A stretch of 38,887 bases of DNA from Bryobacterales bacterium (GTDB taxonomy: Bacteria > Acidobacteriota > Terriglobia > Bryobacterales > Bryobacteraceae), in contig JADLBD010000300.1 in NCBI GenBank assembly GCA_020847975.1, positions 1-38,887 of the forward strand, written 5' to 3'. The position numbers were made by a program, and so were the translations under genes. Positions 24,572 through 32,754 of the stretch are shown piece after piece (within the stretch, counting starts at the first letter, position 1; each line of letters starts with the position of its first letter). Under the pieces are notes generated by a model. The model was given only the letters and a program-made list of their open reading frames with translations. It did no database searches and was not told the DNA's origin.

Positions 24572-25671
24572 TGGTAATGTCTGGGAAGCCAGGACCTGCC
24601 GATTGCCGCGGCTACACGCCCGGCCGAATCGAGCGCGGAGCGTTCCTCCCGGCTCAACTCCAGTTGCCGCTTCAGGCCTGCGTAGTTGTCCTCGAGCGTC
24701 TCCTCTTCGAACATTCCCGGCATGGCCGCCGTCATGAAGGGCCGCGAATAAACAAAACGCAGCGCCGCCTGGCACAGTGACTCATCCGGAAGCCTCTCCA
24801 GCGTCTTCGTCAACTCCGCCACCACGGAGGGCAGCAGCGGCCGGTAAGTGGCGTGATAAAGCTGCACAAAATCGCGTTCCGGGTGTGTGCCGCCTTTGGC
24901 CTTCGGGTCCAGCTTTACGATAGATCCGGCGGCCAGCGGCTTGATGGCGATGAGCCCCACGCCGCGCTTCGCGGCTTCGGGCAAGAACTCGCTGTAATCG
25001 GCGCGAGCGTGAATGAAGTTGTAGGGGAACATGAAGTAGTCGATGCCTTCCAGTTCCTTCAGGGCGCTCAGCATGATGCGTTCATCATGCGTGGCAATGC
25101 CGATGGCGCGCACTTTGCCTGCTTCCTTGGCCTTGCGCATCACATCCCAATCCGCCAGCGCCTTCCCGTCAACCGCTTTGCCCTCGCCCAGGTAGATCCG
25201 GTACAAATCGACGTGGCCGAACAGCCGCGCGGCGCGGTCGATGTTCTCGCCGGCAAACATCGGAAACTGCCGGCACAGCGAAACCAGCACACGGTCCCTG
25301 CGCCCGCCGCGCACCACACGCGCCATGGGATCCCATTGCCCCTCGTTCTCGTACGTGTCCACCATATTCACGCCGCGATCGAGCGCGGACGCGATCAGCC
25401 TGTCGCGCCGCGTCTGCCCTTCCTCGACAAGAACGTTGCCGTTCTCCACTTTCTTCTTGTATCGGGGATCGGTGTGCGAGCCGAACGACAGCAGCGACAC
25501 GTACAGGTCAGTGTGGCCAAGTTGCCGGTAAATCATGCCTCCGCGGCGAATTTCGCGCACGGGTGGAATAGCGGCGGTGGCGCCTGGAAGTACGCGGGCA
25601 GCCGCCAGTCCGGCGGCGCCTGCCAGGAAAGCACGGCGAGTTTGACGCGGGCACATAGCTCTGGCCGTCAT
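24544..25671 (-). CDS. Tat-exported aldo/keto reductase homologue with degenerate catalytic tetrad
   Basis: 375 residues. TRRAFLAGAAGLAAA is a twin-arginine signal, so the protein is exported. The TIM-barrel AKR fold is recognisable (LGHTDLYVSLLSFGSH; DRGVNMVDTYENEG; KVRAIGIATHD; a C-terminal MPGM region). Of the usual Asp-Tyr-Lys-His tetrad only the Asp seems kept: the DTAxxYG Tyr position reads Glu (DTYENEG), the Lys position lies in VLVSLC, and the His of DLYLIH reads Tyr (DLYRIYLG). NADPH-dependent reduction in the periplasm is thus doubtful. GAGGTAA lies upstream of the ATG, 13 bases after the CBM9-like gene. An internal ATG at 25656 is an alternative start. Confidence 0.82.
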   Translation of the reverse strand: MTARAMCPRQTRRAFLAGAAGLAAARVLPGATAAIPPVREIRRGGMIYRQLGHTDLYVSLLSFGSHTDPRYKKKVENGNVLVEEGQTRRDRLIASALDRGVNMVDTYENEGQWDPMARVVRGGRRDRVLVSLCRQFPMFAGENIDRAARLFGHVDLYRIYLGEGKAVDGKALADWDVMRKAKEAGKVRAIGIATHDERIMLSALKELEGIDYFMFPYNFIHARADYSEFLPEAAKRGVGLIAIKPLAAGSIVKLDPKAKGGTHPERDFVQLYHATYRPLLPSVVAELTKTLERLPDESLCQAALRFVYSRPFMTAAMPGMFEEETLEDNYAGLKRQLELSREERSALDSAGRVAAAIGRSWLPRHYQWLDQRWQG

Positions 25672-25684
25672 CTTATCATGTGCG

Positions 25685-26767
25685 TTACCTCATCACGACA
25701 TCCCGCACCTTGGTCCATCGCGACTTGCCCGCGGGACCTTCCACCTCGAGCGTCACGATATATTCCCCGGCCTTCGAATAGCGATGTTGCGGGTGCTGCT
25801 CCGTCGAGGCTTCCCCGTCCCCGAAATCCCAGTGCCAGCGCGTGATCCCGCCCTCGGAACGGTCCTGAAAAAGGACCAGCCGTCTGTTCATATCCACCAC
25901 CTGAAAGCTCCAGCGCGCCTGGATTGCCTTGCGCCATTCCTGCTCGAGCGGCATCGGCCGGAACGCCACCAGGTCGCTCGCATTGCCGTACATCGTCGTC
26001 TTGTGCGAGAGATTCCAGAAGCCTTTGTTATCGGCGGCATTCTCATCGTCGTAATCGAGCACCGCCCAGGACATGCCGATGATCTTGTTTTCTTCCAGCT
26101 TCGACTCCACTGCCCGCGCCGGACCCTCATAGGGGGCGTAATCGAAAGGAGTGATCCAGAACTCCAGTGTGAGCTTGCCGGCCTCCCCATGTTTGAAGTT
26201 GTAATCATAGGCCGCGTTCGCCCACGGCAACTCCTTGATCCAGGGCTGGCAGCCCCACACAAAGGCCCAATCCCGGTCGGGCGCCGGAGTGAAGATATGG
26301 TAGTTCTGCGCGTGTACGCCGTGGAACGTGAAGAACGCATCGCCCTTGTCCATGCCGGCATAGGGGTGCATGGCGCTGATCAGCGGGCCGCCGGAGAGGT
26401 CGCCATCCACTACGAGTTCGAAGATATCGTTGTGCCGGTCGGCGCGGCGGAAATCCCAATAGTTGTCGTAGGCCTCATAGAGAAAGTAGAGGCGATTCAT
26501 CCCTTTCACCCACCCCACCTTCACCGATACGTCGAGGTCTTTCGGATCATAATGGAACCCGAGGCCATGCACGGTCTCCTTCAGTTGATCCATGCCGATG
26601 CTGTAAGAAGCGGGCACTATCGCCCAGTCATCCTTCTTGCCGTCGATGCGCGGAATCCTGTCAGGGGGAAACTGAAAGACCTTGTACACGACGCCCGGCC
26701 GTTCCAGGGCAACCGCGGGGATACAAAGGATGCAACAGAAATAGAACCATCGGCGGAGAAGCGGCAT
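25685..26767 (-). CDS. Secreted CBM9-like/PKD-domain protein
   Basis: 360 residues with a signal peptide (to about residue 20). The N-terminal domain begins PRIDGKKDDWAIVP and continues to about residue 250; this resembles the CBM9-type beta-sandwich found on carbohydrate-active enzymes and cytochrome-like DOMON proteins. The C-terminal 80 residues form a PKD domain with WHWDFGDGEAS and HRYSKAGEYIVTLEV. There is no catalytic motif, so it is probably a binding protein at the cell surface or in the periplasm. It heads the operon with the AKR homologue, the cytochrome-FGE fusion and the lysozyme-like gene. It is divergent from an amidohydrolase with a 24-base gap, and its start lacks a Shine-Dalgarno. 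Confidence 0.78.
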   Translation of the reverse strand: MPLLRRWFYFCCILCIPAVALERPGVVYKVFQFPPDRIPRIDGKKDDWAIVPASYSIGMDQLKETVHGLGFHYDPKDLDVSVKVGWVKGMNRLYFLYEAYDNYWDFRRADRHNDIFELVVDGDLSGGPLISAMHPYAGMDKGDAFFTFHGVHAQNYHIFTPAPDRDWAFVWGCQPWIKELPWANAAYDYNFKHGEAGKLTLEFWITPFDYAPYEGPARAVESKLEENKIIGMSWAVLDYDDENAADNKGFWNLSHKTTMYGNASDLVAFRPMPLEQEWRKAIQARWSFQVVDMNRRLVLFQDRSEGGITRWHWDFGDGEASTEQHPQHRYSKAGEYIVTLEVEGPAGKSRWTKVRDVVMR

Positions 26768-26775
26768 GGCGACTC

Positions 26776-26783
26776 AGTGTAAC
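26776..26783. promoter_or_regulatory. Second pair of overlapping divergent -10-like elements
   Basis: In the 24-base gap, TACACT on the minus strand (26781-26776) ends 8 bases before the ATG at 26767. TGTAAC on the plus strand (26778-26783) ends 8 bases before the GTG at 26792. Neither start has a Shine-Dalgarno. The layout copies that at 10565-10572, though these hexamers are weaker. Confidence 0.35.
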
Positions 26784-26791
26784 GTATTAGT

Positions 26792-27601
26792 GTGCCTCCC
26801 GCACCAGGATTCATCGACGCCCACATTCACGTCTGGCCCGAACAAGGCGGCCGGACCAGGCCATCCCGCTACACTGCCGAAGATCACTTCGCCCACTCGC
26901 GGCCGGCCGGGGTGACGCGTACTGTCTTGATCCAACCCGGAATGTTCCGCGTCGATAACAGTTATATGCTCGACACGGTCCGGAATCACCCCGGGGTGTT
27001 TTCCGCCGTTGCCGTTGTGGATGCCGACTCCGCCGCGCTCACCGCCACCGTGGGACAACTTCGTTCGCAAGGCGTTCGCGGCTTTCGCATCACAGCCCGC
27101 AACGACAAACCCTGGACAGAATGGGAAGGCATGCAGCGGCTTTGGGACGCGGCTTCCGGGCGCCGAATGGCTGTCTGTCCGCTGATCGATCCCGCGGCAT
27201 TCCCCTGGGTGGCCGCCCTGTGCGAAAAACATCCCCACACCACGGTTGTCATCGATCACCTCGGCCGTATCGGCGCCACCGGTGCCATCCAGGACGCCGA
27301 CATCCGCTCACTCTGCGGATTGGCGCGCTTCCCGCGGGTTCACGTAAAAGTCTCGGCCTTTTACGCTCTCGGCCGGAAGACAGCGCCCTACACGGATCTG
27401 GTCCCGATGATCCGGCAGATCTTCGAAACCTATGGCCCGCGCCGCCTGATGTGGGGCAGCGATTCGCCCTATCAGGTGCAGCCTCCCCATGATTACGCAT
27501 CATCGGTGGATCTCGTGCGCCAACATTTGCCCTTCACCAGCCGCGAAGACCGCGAATGGCTTCTGACGAAGACGGCGGAACGAGTGTTTTTCTCGTCCTG
27601 A
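26792..27601 (+). CDS. Amidohydrolase-2 family TIM-barrel protein
   Basis: 269 residues from a GTG start. Metal motifs are DAHIHVW (residues 9-15), VVIDHLGR in the middle and the catalytic MWGSDSPY near residue 225. It is closest in look to the fuconolactonase/2-pyrone-4,6-dicarboxylate lactonase branch, which hydrolyses sugar or aromatic lactones; this is a likely but unproven role. No signal peptide is present. It is divergent from the CBM9-like operon, followed by a 116-base gap and then the SGNH hydrolase. It is the third amidohydrolase-2 protein in the window and, unlike that at 10580, keeps the GSD Asp. Confidence 0.82.
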   Translation: MPPAPGFIDAHIHVWPEQGGRTRPSRYTAEDHFAHSRPAGVTRTVLIQPGMFRVDNSYMLDTVRNHPGVFSAVAVVDADSAALTATVGQLRSQGVRGFRITARNDKPWTEWEGMQRLWDAASGRRMAVCPLIDPAAFPWVAALCEKHPHTTVVIDHLGRIGATGAIQDADIRSLCGLARFPRVHVKVSAFYALGRKTAPYTDLVPMIRQIFETYGPRRLMWGSDSPYQVQPPHDYASSVDLVRQHLPFTSREDREWLLTKTAERVFFSS

Positions 27602-27701
27602 CCCGCCCCGGCGCGAAAGGGATGCGGAAGTGAGCACAGGCATGTGCGTTTCTGCCCGTACGCGCGCGAAGAAGAGCGGGAACAGATCACGGGAATCATT
27701 G

Positions 27702-27707
27702 GATAAT
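27702..27707 (+). promoter_or_regulatory. -10-like element before the SGNH hydrolase
   Basis: GATAAT lies 10 bases before the ATG at 27718, with no Shine-Dalgarno between and no good -35. The gap 27602-27717 also holds a small GCACA/TGTGC inverted repeat (27634-27647) that may mark the end of the preceding gene. Confidence 0.35.
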
Positions 27708-27717
27708 ACACGCATAT

Positions 27718-28947
27718 ATGAAATGCACAGCCGCAATCTTCCTGGTGTTGTCGTCCGTGCCCGCGAGCATCGCCGCCGGAGCGGAGCATTGGGTAGTGAC
27801 GTGGGCGGCAAGTCCTGCTCCCCAACTGAAGCCGGAGGAGATGCGCGCGGCGAAACTCGAGTTCGCCAATCAGACCCTGCGTGAAATCGTGCACATCAGC
27901 ATCGGGAGCAATACGGTGCGCGTGCGGCTATCGAATGCTTACGGCAGGCAAGCGGTGGAGATCGGCGCGGCGCGGATCGCATTGCATGCGAAGGGTTCGG
28001 CGATCGCGCCCGGATCCGGCCGCGCGTTGACGTTCAGCGGGCGGCCGGGCGTGCTGATTCCGCCGGATGCGCTCGTGCTGAGTGATCCGGTGAATTTGGA
28101 CGTGCCCTCGGGCAGCGAACTGGCGATCAGCATTTACCTGCCGAAGCAAGCAATCGGCGCGGGGATTCATTACGCCGCGCAGCAAACCTCCTATATCGGC
28201 GGCGGCAACCAAACTCAGGCGGCGTCGATATCCAATCCATCGGCCATCACGTCGTGGGTGTTCCTGACGGGAGTGGATGTGCTGGCTTCCGCGACGTCGA
28301 GCGCTGTAGTGGCGTTCGGCGATTCCATTACGGACGGCGCGCGCTCGACGGTTGACGCGAATCATCGCTGGCCGGACACGCTGGCGGCGCGGTTGCGGGC
28401 GCAAGGCGAAAACCGCATCGCGGTGGTGGACATGGGAATCGGCGGGAACCGGATACTCAATGATGCCGCGACGAATGTGCGTTTCGGGGTAAATGCGCTC
28501 GCGCGGTTCGACCGCGATGTCCTGGCGCAGCCGGGCGTTCAGTACGTGATCGTGCTCGAAGGCATCAATGATTTGGGGCATCCGGGCTCATCGGCTCCCG
28601 CATCGCAGACAGTGAGCGCGGAAGATATTATTGCCGGATTACGGCAGATGATCGAGCGAGCTCATGAAAGGGGATTGAAGATCTTCGGCGGGACACTGAC
28701 GCCGTTTGAAGGGACTTCATATGCCGGTTATTTCACACCGTCGAAGGAAGTGAAGCGGAAGAAGGTGAATGAATGGATCCGCACGGGCCGCGCCTTTGAC
28801 GGAGTGGTGGATTTCGAGAAAGCCGTGCGCAACCCGAAGTATCCGGACCGCATCCTGCCCGCCTATGACGGAGGCGACCACCTGCATCCGGGCGATGCCG
28901 GCTACAAGGCAATGGGGGAGGCGGTTGATTTGAAGTTGTTCCGGTAA
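27718..28947 (+). CDS. Secreted SGNH/GDSL-family hydrolase
   Basis: 409 residues with a signal peptide (to about residue 20). An N-terminal beta-rich domain (about 22-190) precedes the SGNH esterase domain. Block I is FGDSITDG with nucleophile Ser203, block II is GIGGN, block III is EGINDLG, and block V is DGGDHLHP near the C-terminus with the catalytic Asp-His. Family members deacetylate or hydrolyse esters on plant polysaccharides or act as lipases. The following GH51 gene, 14 bases away on the same strand, makes a hemicellulose-ester role plausible. The start has no Shine-Dalgarno. Confidence 0.9.
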   Translation: MKCTAAIFLVLSSVPASIAAGAEHWVVTWAASPAPQLKPEEMRAAKLEFANQTLREIVHISIGSNTVRVRLSNAYGRQAVEIGAARIALHAKGSAIAPGSGRALTFSGRPGVLIPPDALVLSDPVNLDVPSGSELAISIYLPKQAIGAGIHYAAQQTSYIGGGNQTQAASISNPSAITSWVFLTGVDVLASATSSAVVAFGDSITDGARSTVDANHRWPDTLAARLRAQGENRIAVVDMGIGGNRILNDAATNVRFGVNALARFDRDVLAQPGVQYVIVLEGINDLGHPGSSAPASQTVSAEDIIAGLRQMIERAHERGLKIFGGTLTPFEGTSYAGYFTPSKEVKRKKVNEWIRTGRAFDGVVDFEKAVRNPKYPDRILPAYDGGDHLHPGDAGYKAMGEAVDLKLFR

Positions 28948-28949
28948 CG

Positions 28950-28955
28950 TATGCT
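28950..28955 (+). promoter_or_regulatory. -10-like hexamer just before the GH51 gene
   Basis: TATGCT ends 6 bases before the GTG start at 28962, immediately after the SGNH stop. No Shine-Dalgarno is seen for this GTG. It is a weak match, listed because the same spacing recurs elsewhere in the window. Confidence 0.25.
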
Positions 28956-28961
28956 GATTTT

Positions 28962-30506
28962 GTGAAAACTCGTATACTCCCGTTTTTTTTCGCGGCGTTC
29001 GGGCTGCTGATGGGGCAGCAGCCGCGGGCGCGCATCAAAGTTGATACGGACCGCGTGATCGGAGTGGTGGATCCGCGCCTGTTCGGCAACTTCGCCGAAC
29101 ATCTGGGACGCTGTATTTACGGCGGCATCTTCGATGAGGGCAGCCCGCTCGCGGATTCTGACGGCTACCGCCGGGATGTGATGGAAGCGGCGCGCGGCTT
29201 GGGCGTTTCCCTGCTGCGATGGCCGGGAGGGAATTTTGCCTCCGGCTACAACTGGAAGGATGGAATCGGCCCGCGCGACAAGCGTCCGGTGCGCCCGGAA
29301 GGGGCGTGGGGCGGAGTGGAGCCGAACCGCTTCGGCACCGACGAGTTTCTGCGCTATTGCGAGCGGCTGGGGGTGCAGCCGTACATCTGCATCAACGCGG
29401 GCCTGGGCACTATCGAGGAAGCGCGCGAGTGGGTGGAGTACGTCAACGAATCGAGGCATACCTACTGGGCGGATCAGCGCCGCAAGAACGGGCGCGATAA
29501 GCCGTACGGCGTGAAGTATTGGGGATTAGGCAACGAAATCGACGGGCCGTGGCAATTGGGGCACAAGAATGCCGAGGACTACACGAAGTTCGCTCTCGAG
29601 GCGGCGAAGGCGATGCGCCGGGCGGACGAGTCGATCGCGCTGATCGCCAGCGGATCCTCGAATTTTCGCGGCGATTGGGTGACCTGGAACCGCGTGGTGC
29701 TCGAGCGGCTGAAATCGGAGATCGACTTCATTTCACTCCACACCTACATCGGGAATCGCGAAAACAACTTCGAGAGGTTCCTGGCCGCGTCGGCGGATCT
29801 CGATGAGCGCATCGAGGTGGTGGAAGGGCTGATCCGCGCGGCGCAGGCGGGCGCGGCGAACCCCCGGCCCATCCACATTGCCTTCGATGAATGGAACGTC
29901 TGGTACAGGGCGCGCGGAGGCGGGGAATTCGCCACGGGACGGACGCGCCTCGAGGAGATCTACAACTACGAAGACGCCCTGGCGATGGGGATGTTCTTCA
30001 ACTCGTTCTTCCGCCACGCCAACATTGTCACCATCGCGAACCTCGCCCAACTGGTGAACGTCATCGCGCCGATCTTCACCAACGAGAAAGGATTGTTCCT
30101 GCAACCCATCTATTTTCCCATTGCCGAATACGGCAAACAGCGCGGGAACGTAGCTCTGAATGCGCTGGTGACATCTCCTGAATACGAAGTACCGGGCAAG
30201 GGAAAGCTGAAGTACCTGGATGTATCGGCGAGCTACGACGGGAAGGGGAAGGCAGTCTATCTGAATGTGTTGAACCGCGGCGAGAACATGGATATCAGCG
30301 CGCGCATCGACAATGTGGAGGGCAAGCCGGACGCGCAGGTGGACGTTTGGGAGATGAACCATGCCGGTTTGAAGGCCACGCACACCTTCGGAGACGATCA
30401 CAAGGTGCGACCCGTCACGCGTACGGTGCGGGTATCGTTGCGCGCCAACGGATTCACGTACACGTTCCCCAGGCATTCGCTGACAATCCTGAAGCTGAAG
30501 CTGTAA
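28962..30506 (+). CDS. Secreted GH51 alpha-L-arabinofuranosidase
   Basis: 514 residues from a GTG start, with a signal peptide (to about residue 19). GH51 signatures are FGNFAEHLGRCIYGGI (about 41-56), RWPGGNFASGYNW, WGLGNEIDG with acid/base Glu192, and AFDEWNVWY with nucleophile Glu310. A C-terminal beta-sandwich ends HSLTILKL. The enzyme would release arabinose from arabinan or arabinoxylan fragments. Many GH51 enzymes are cytoplasmic; the leader here indicates periplasmic or secreted action. It pairs with the SGNH hydrolase upstream and an APC permease downstream. Confidence 0.93.
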   Translation: MKTRILPFFFAAFGLLMGQQPRARIKVDTDRVIGVVDPRLFGNFAEHLGRCIYGGIFDEGSPLADSDGYRRDVMEAARGLGVSLLRWPGGNFASGYNWKDGIGPRDKRPVRPEGAWGGVEPNRFGTDEFLRYCERLGVQPYICINAGLGTIEEAREWVEYVNESRHTYWADQRRKNGRDKPYGVKYWGLGNEIDGPWQLGHKNAEDYTKFALEAAKAMRRADESIALIASGSSNFRGDWVTWNRVVLERLKSEIDFISLHTYIGNRENNFERFLAASADLDERIEVVEGLIRAAQAGAANPRPIHIAFDEWNVWYRARGGGEFATGRTRLEEIYNYEDALAMGMFFNSFFRHANIVTIANLAQLVNVIAPIFTNEKGLFLQPIYFPIAEYGKQRGNVALNALVTSPEYEVPGKGKLKYLDVSASYDGKGKAVYLNVLNRGENMDISARIDNVEGKPDAQVDVWEMNHAGLKATHTFGDDHKVRPVTRTVRVSLRANGFTYTFPRHSLTILKLKL

Positions 30507-30544
30507 CGAAACAACCGGGTTGCGGCCGTCAGCCAGGGCTGTTG

Positions 30545-30553
30545 TGATATGGT
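30545..30553 (+). promoter_or_regulatory. Extended -10 candidate before the APC permease
   Basis: TGATATGGT reads as TGnTATGGT, an extended -10, ending six bases before the TTG start at 30560. The short spacing and lack of a Shine-Dalgarno suggest a leaderless or very short-leader transcript. Its first bases are the in-frame TGA that bounds the reading frame. Confidence 0.35.
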
Positions 30554-30559
30554 CAACTC

Positions 30560-31864
30560 TTGCCTCCCTCAACGAAGCCCGCTCTTGTCCGCTCCATCAG
30601 GAAATGGGATCTGGTCGCGGTAGCCATCAACTCGGTCATCGGCGCGGGAATCTTCGGCCTGCCGTCGAAGGTATACGAACTCGCCGGCGCCTACAGTCTG
30701 CCCGCCTTCCTGCTGTGCGGCCTGTTCGCGGGAATGATCGTGCTCTGCTTTGCGGAAGTGGGAAGCCGCTACAGCGAAACAGGCGGCCCATACCTGTATG
30801 CGCGCGATGCGTTCGGTCCCGCCGTGGGATTCACCATGGGCTGGCTGATGTGGATTGCCCGGGTCACGGCATTTGCCGCCAACACGAGCATTCTGCTCGG
30901 ATATCTGAGCCTCTTCTGGCCGGCTTTGGCGGGCGGTCCGGTGCGGGCGGCGGCGATCTGCGCGATTACGCTTGCCGTGGCCGGCGTCAACGTAATCGGT
31001 GTTCGTGATGTCACCTTGACCACAAACATACTGACGGTCGCGAAGATGACGCCGCTGGTGCTGCTGATCGTGGTGGGATGCTTCTTTGTCGAGCCCGCGA
31101 ACTTCACCTTCGGCGCTGTCCCCGCCACTTCGAATTTTTCCAGCGCCATGATGCTGCTGGTGTATGCCTATACCGGGTTTGAAATGGCGTTCATTCCTGG
31201 CGGCGAGATGCGCGATCCGAAAAAGGATCTGCCGGGCGCCGTCTTCACCGCCATAGGGATGGTGGTGGTGATCTACGTCCTGATTCAGGTGGTGTGCATC
31301 GGCACGCTGCCGGAACTGGCGGCTTCCAACCGGCCGCTGGCCGACGCCGCGAGCCGGTTTCTGGGAAGCTGGGGAGCCGGCATCATCTCCCTGGGCGCGG
31401 CGTTGTCCATAGCGGGGAATCTGAACATCGTGGTCCTCTCCGCGTCGCGGCTTCCCTTCGCCATGGCCGTGCGCGGCGAACTCCCGTCGTTCCTCGGAAC
31501 GGTCCACAAGCGTTTCCACACGCCCTATATCTCGATTGTGCTGACGGCCGCCATCATGGCCGCGGTCACGCTGTCGGGAACGTTTCTCTACGCGGTGACC
31601 GTGAGCACCATCGCCCGCCTGTTCATCTACGCGACGACGTGCGGAGCGCTCCCGGTGCTGCGAAGACGGCAAAGCGCCGCGCCGGCAGGCTTCCGCGCGC
31701 CGTTGGGGACCATCGTGACGCTAGCCGTGCTGGGCCTGGTGGTTTGGCTGGTAATGAATACGACGTGGCATGAAGTGCGCGACACCGCGATCGCGGCGGC
31801 CGCGGGCCTGATGATGTACGCCCTATGCCGCAGGCAGTCGCGGAGGGTATTGGTGAAGACCTGA
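30560..31864 (+). CDS. APC-family amino acid/amine permease
   Basis: 434 residues with about 12 hydrophobic helices. TM1 contains the unwound-helix motif SVIGAGIFGLPS (about residues 25-36) typical of APC transporters; FAEVGSRYSETGGPYLYARDAFG follows in TM2-TM3 (motif split across two helices). The only available start is a TTG 15 bases after an in-frame TGA; no ATG or GTG precedes the conserved helix. Substrate is likely an amino acid or amine by proton symport, but the type is unclear. It ends a plus-strand run with GH51 and converges with the YCII-type gene. Confidence 0.88.
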   Translation: MPPSTKPALVRSIRKWDLVAVAINSVIGAGIFGLPSKVYELAGAYSLPAFLLCGLFAGMIVLCFAEVGSRYSETGGPYLYARDAFGPAVGFTMGWLMWIARVTAFAANTSILLGYLSLFWPALAGGPVRAAAICAITLAVAGVNVIGVRDVTLTTNILTVAKMTPLVLLIVVGCFFVEPANFTFGAVPATSNFSSAMMLLVYAYTGFEMAFIPGGEMRDPKKDLPGAVFTAIGMVVVIYVLIQVVCIGTLPELAASNRPLADAASRFLGSWGAGIISLGAALSIAGNLNIVVLSASRLPFAMAVRGELPSFLGTVHKRFHTPYISIVLTAAIMAAVTLSGTFLYAVTVSTIARLFIYATTCGALPVLRRRQSAAPAGFRAPLGTIVTLAVLGLVVWLVMNTTWHEVRDTAIAAAAGLMMYALCRRQSRRVLVKT

Positions 31865-31973
31865 GCCTCGATCGAAAATGAGCTTGCCGGTACCAGATCC
31901 TGCCGGACATCGGACAGCGGATCCGCCAACGCCAACATCCTCTCACCGAGTCCCTGCGCAACCGGACCAGATG

Positions 31974-32003
31974 CCCGCCGGGGCGCGGAGCGCTACCGGC
32001 GGG
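31974..32003. terminator. Hairpin between convergent permease and YCII-type genes
   Basis: CCCGCCGG (31974-31981) pairs with CCGGCGGG (31996-32003), with an inner GCGC (31983-31986) and GCGC (31990-31993). It overlaps the last codons and stop of the YCII-type gene, 110 bases after the permease stop. There is no T-tract on either side. The rest of the gap 31865-31992 shows no convincing gene. Confidence 0.5.
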
Positions 32004-32718
32004 GAAACACGTTCGCCGCGCACCACCAGCGGTGCGCTTCCACGATGAGCAAGCCGGCGCGGACCGCGGGATCGGAAGCGGCGAGCGAGGCCGCTTCGGC
32101 GTCCGGAATGCGATCGAAGATGAGAATTCCCGCCGCTGTTGGATCCCCTTCCACCGCCCCGGCCGCCACGAGCTTTCCACGGGACCCGAGCGCTGCCCAA
32201 TACGCCGAGTGTTTCGCCATCAGCGTGGAATCCCGTTCCTTGCCGGCGCGGCGCAGGATCAGAAACGGATGCACCCCCATTCCCTCCGGTGTATCCGGGT
32301 TCTCCTTGTGCAACCGCCGGTACTCGTCGCCGATACCCGCCGGGCCGCGCCATGACAACACCTCCACCGTGTTGCGGCGCTCGGTGACCGTGGGGTCGGC
32401 TTCCGCGAGTTTACGCGCCTCCTCCATCGTGGGAGTAGTGAAAAAGAAAACTCCGCTGATCACCGGCGGCGTGTCATCGAAAGGCCCCGCCGCGACCAGC
32501 ACTCCGCTGCCGGCCATGGCATGGATATTCGCCATGTGAGCCGACTGAATGCGGTTGGCCTCTTCCGTGCCCAGCGGCTTGCGCGCCGGATGGCGTTTCA
32601 GAAAAACGATGTGGTAAGTGCGGCTGGCGTGGGATTCGGGAGCAGGTTGGCTCGCGGCTGGGATCCCCAACCCGAAGCACAGAACAAAGGGCACAAGCGC
32701 CGCGCGACGGCTGACCAT
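31993..32718 (-). CDS. Exported protein with two YCII domains
   Basis: 241 residues with an N-terminal signal peptide (to about residue 23). Two YCII-related domains follow. The first (about 34-130) has SAHMANIHAMAGSGVLVAAG with its His-Asp style pocket and GPFDD. The second (about 145-235) has KHSAYWAALGSRGKLVAAGA, then ASDPAVRAGL. YCII domains are ferredoxin-like folds with a proposed His/Asp active site; known cases include decarboxylating or dehalogenating relatives, and most are uncharacterised. The gene lies 36 bases after atpC on the same strand without a hairpin between, so it may be read through from the ATP synthase operon. Confidence 0.8.
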   Translation of the reverse strand: MVSRRAALVPFVLCFGLGIPAASQPAPESHASRTYHIVFLKRHPARKPLGTEEANRIQSAHMANIHAMAGSGVLVAAGPFDDTPPVISGVFFFTTPTMEEARKLAEADPTVTERRNTVEVLSWRGPAGIGDEYRRLHKENPDTPEGMGVHPFLILRRAGKERDSTLMAKHSAYWAALGSRGKLVAAGAVEGDPTAAGILIFDRIPDAEAASLAASDPAVRAGLLIVEAHRWWCAANVFPRR

Positions 32719-32754
32719 AGTGTCATTATCGCCGGGAAATTCCCAAGCGGAAAC

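Noticed and set aside
31865..31992. Open frame with a protein-like start (LGERMLALADPLSDV) in the gap between convergent genes
   Set aside because: It runs into the antisense of the permease gene, has no ribosome site and matches no family I recognise; it could be a relic, but the evidence is too thin.
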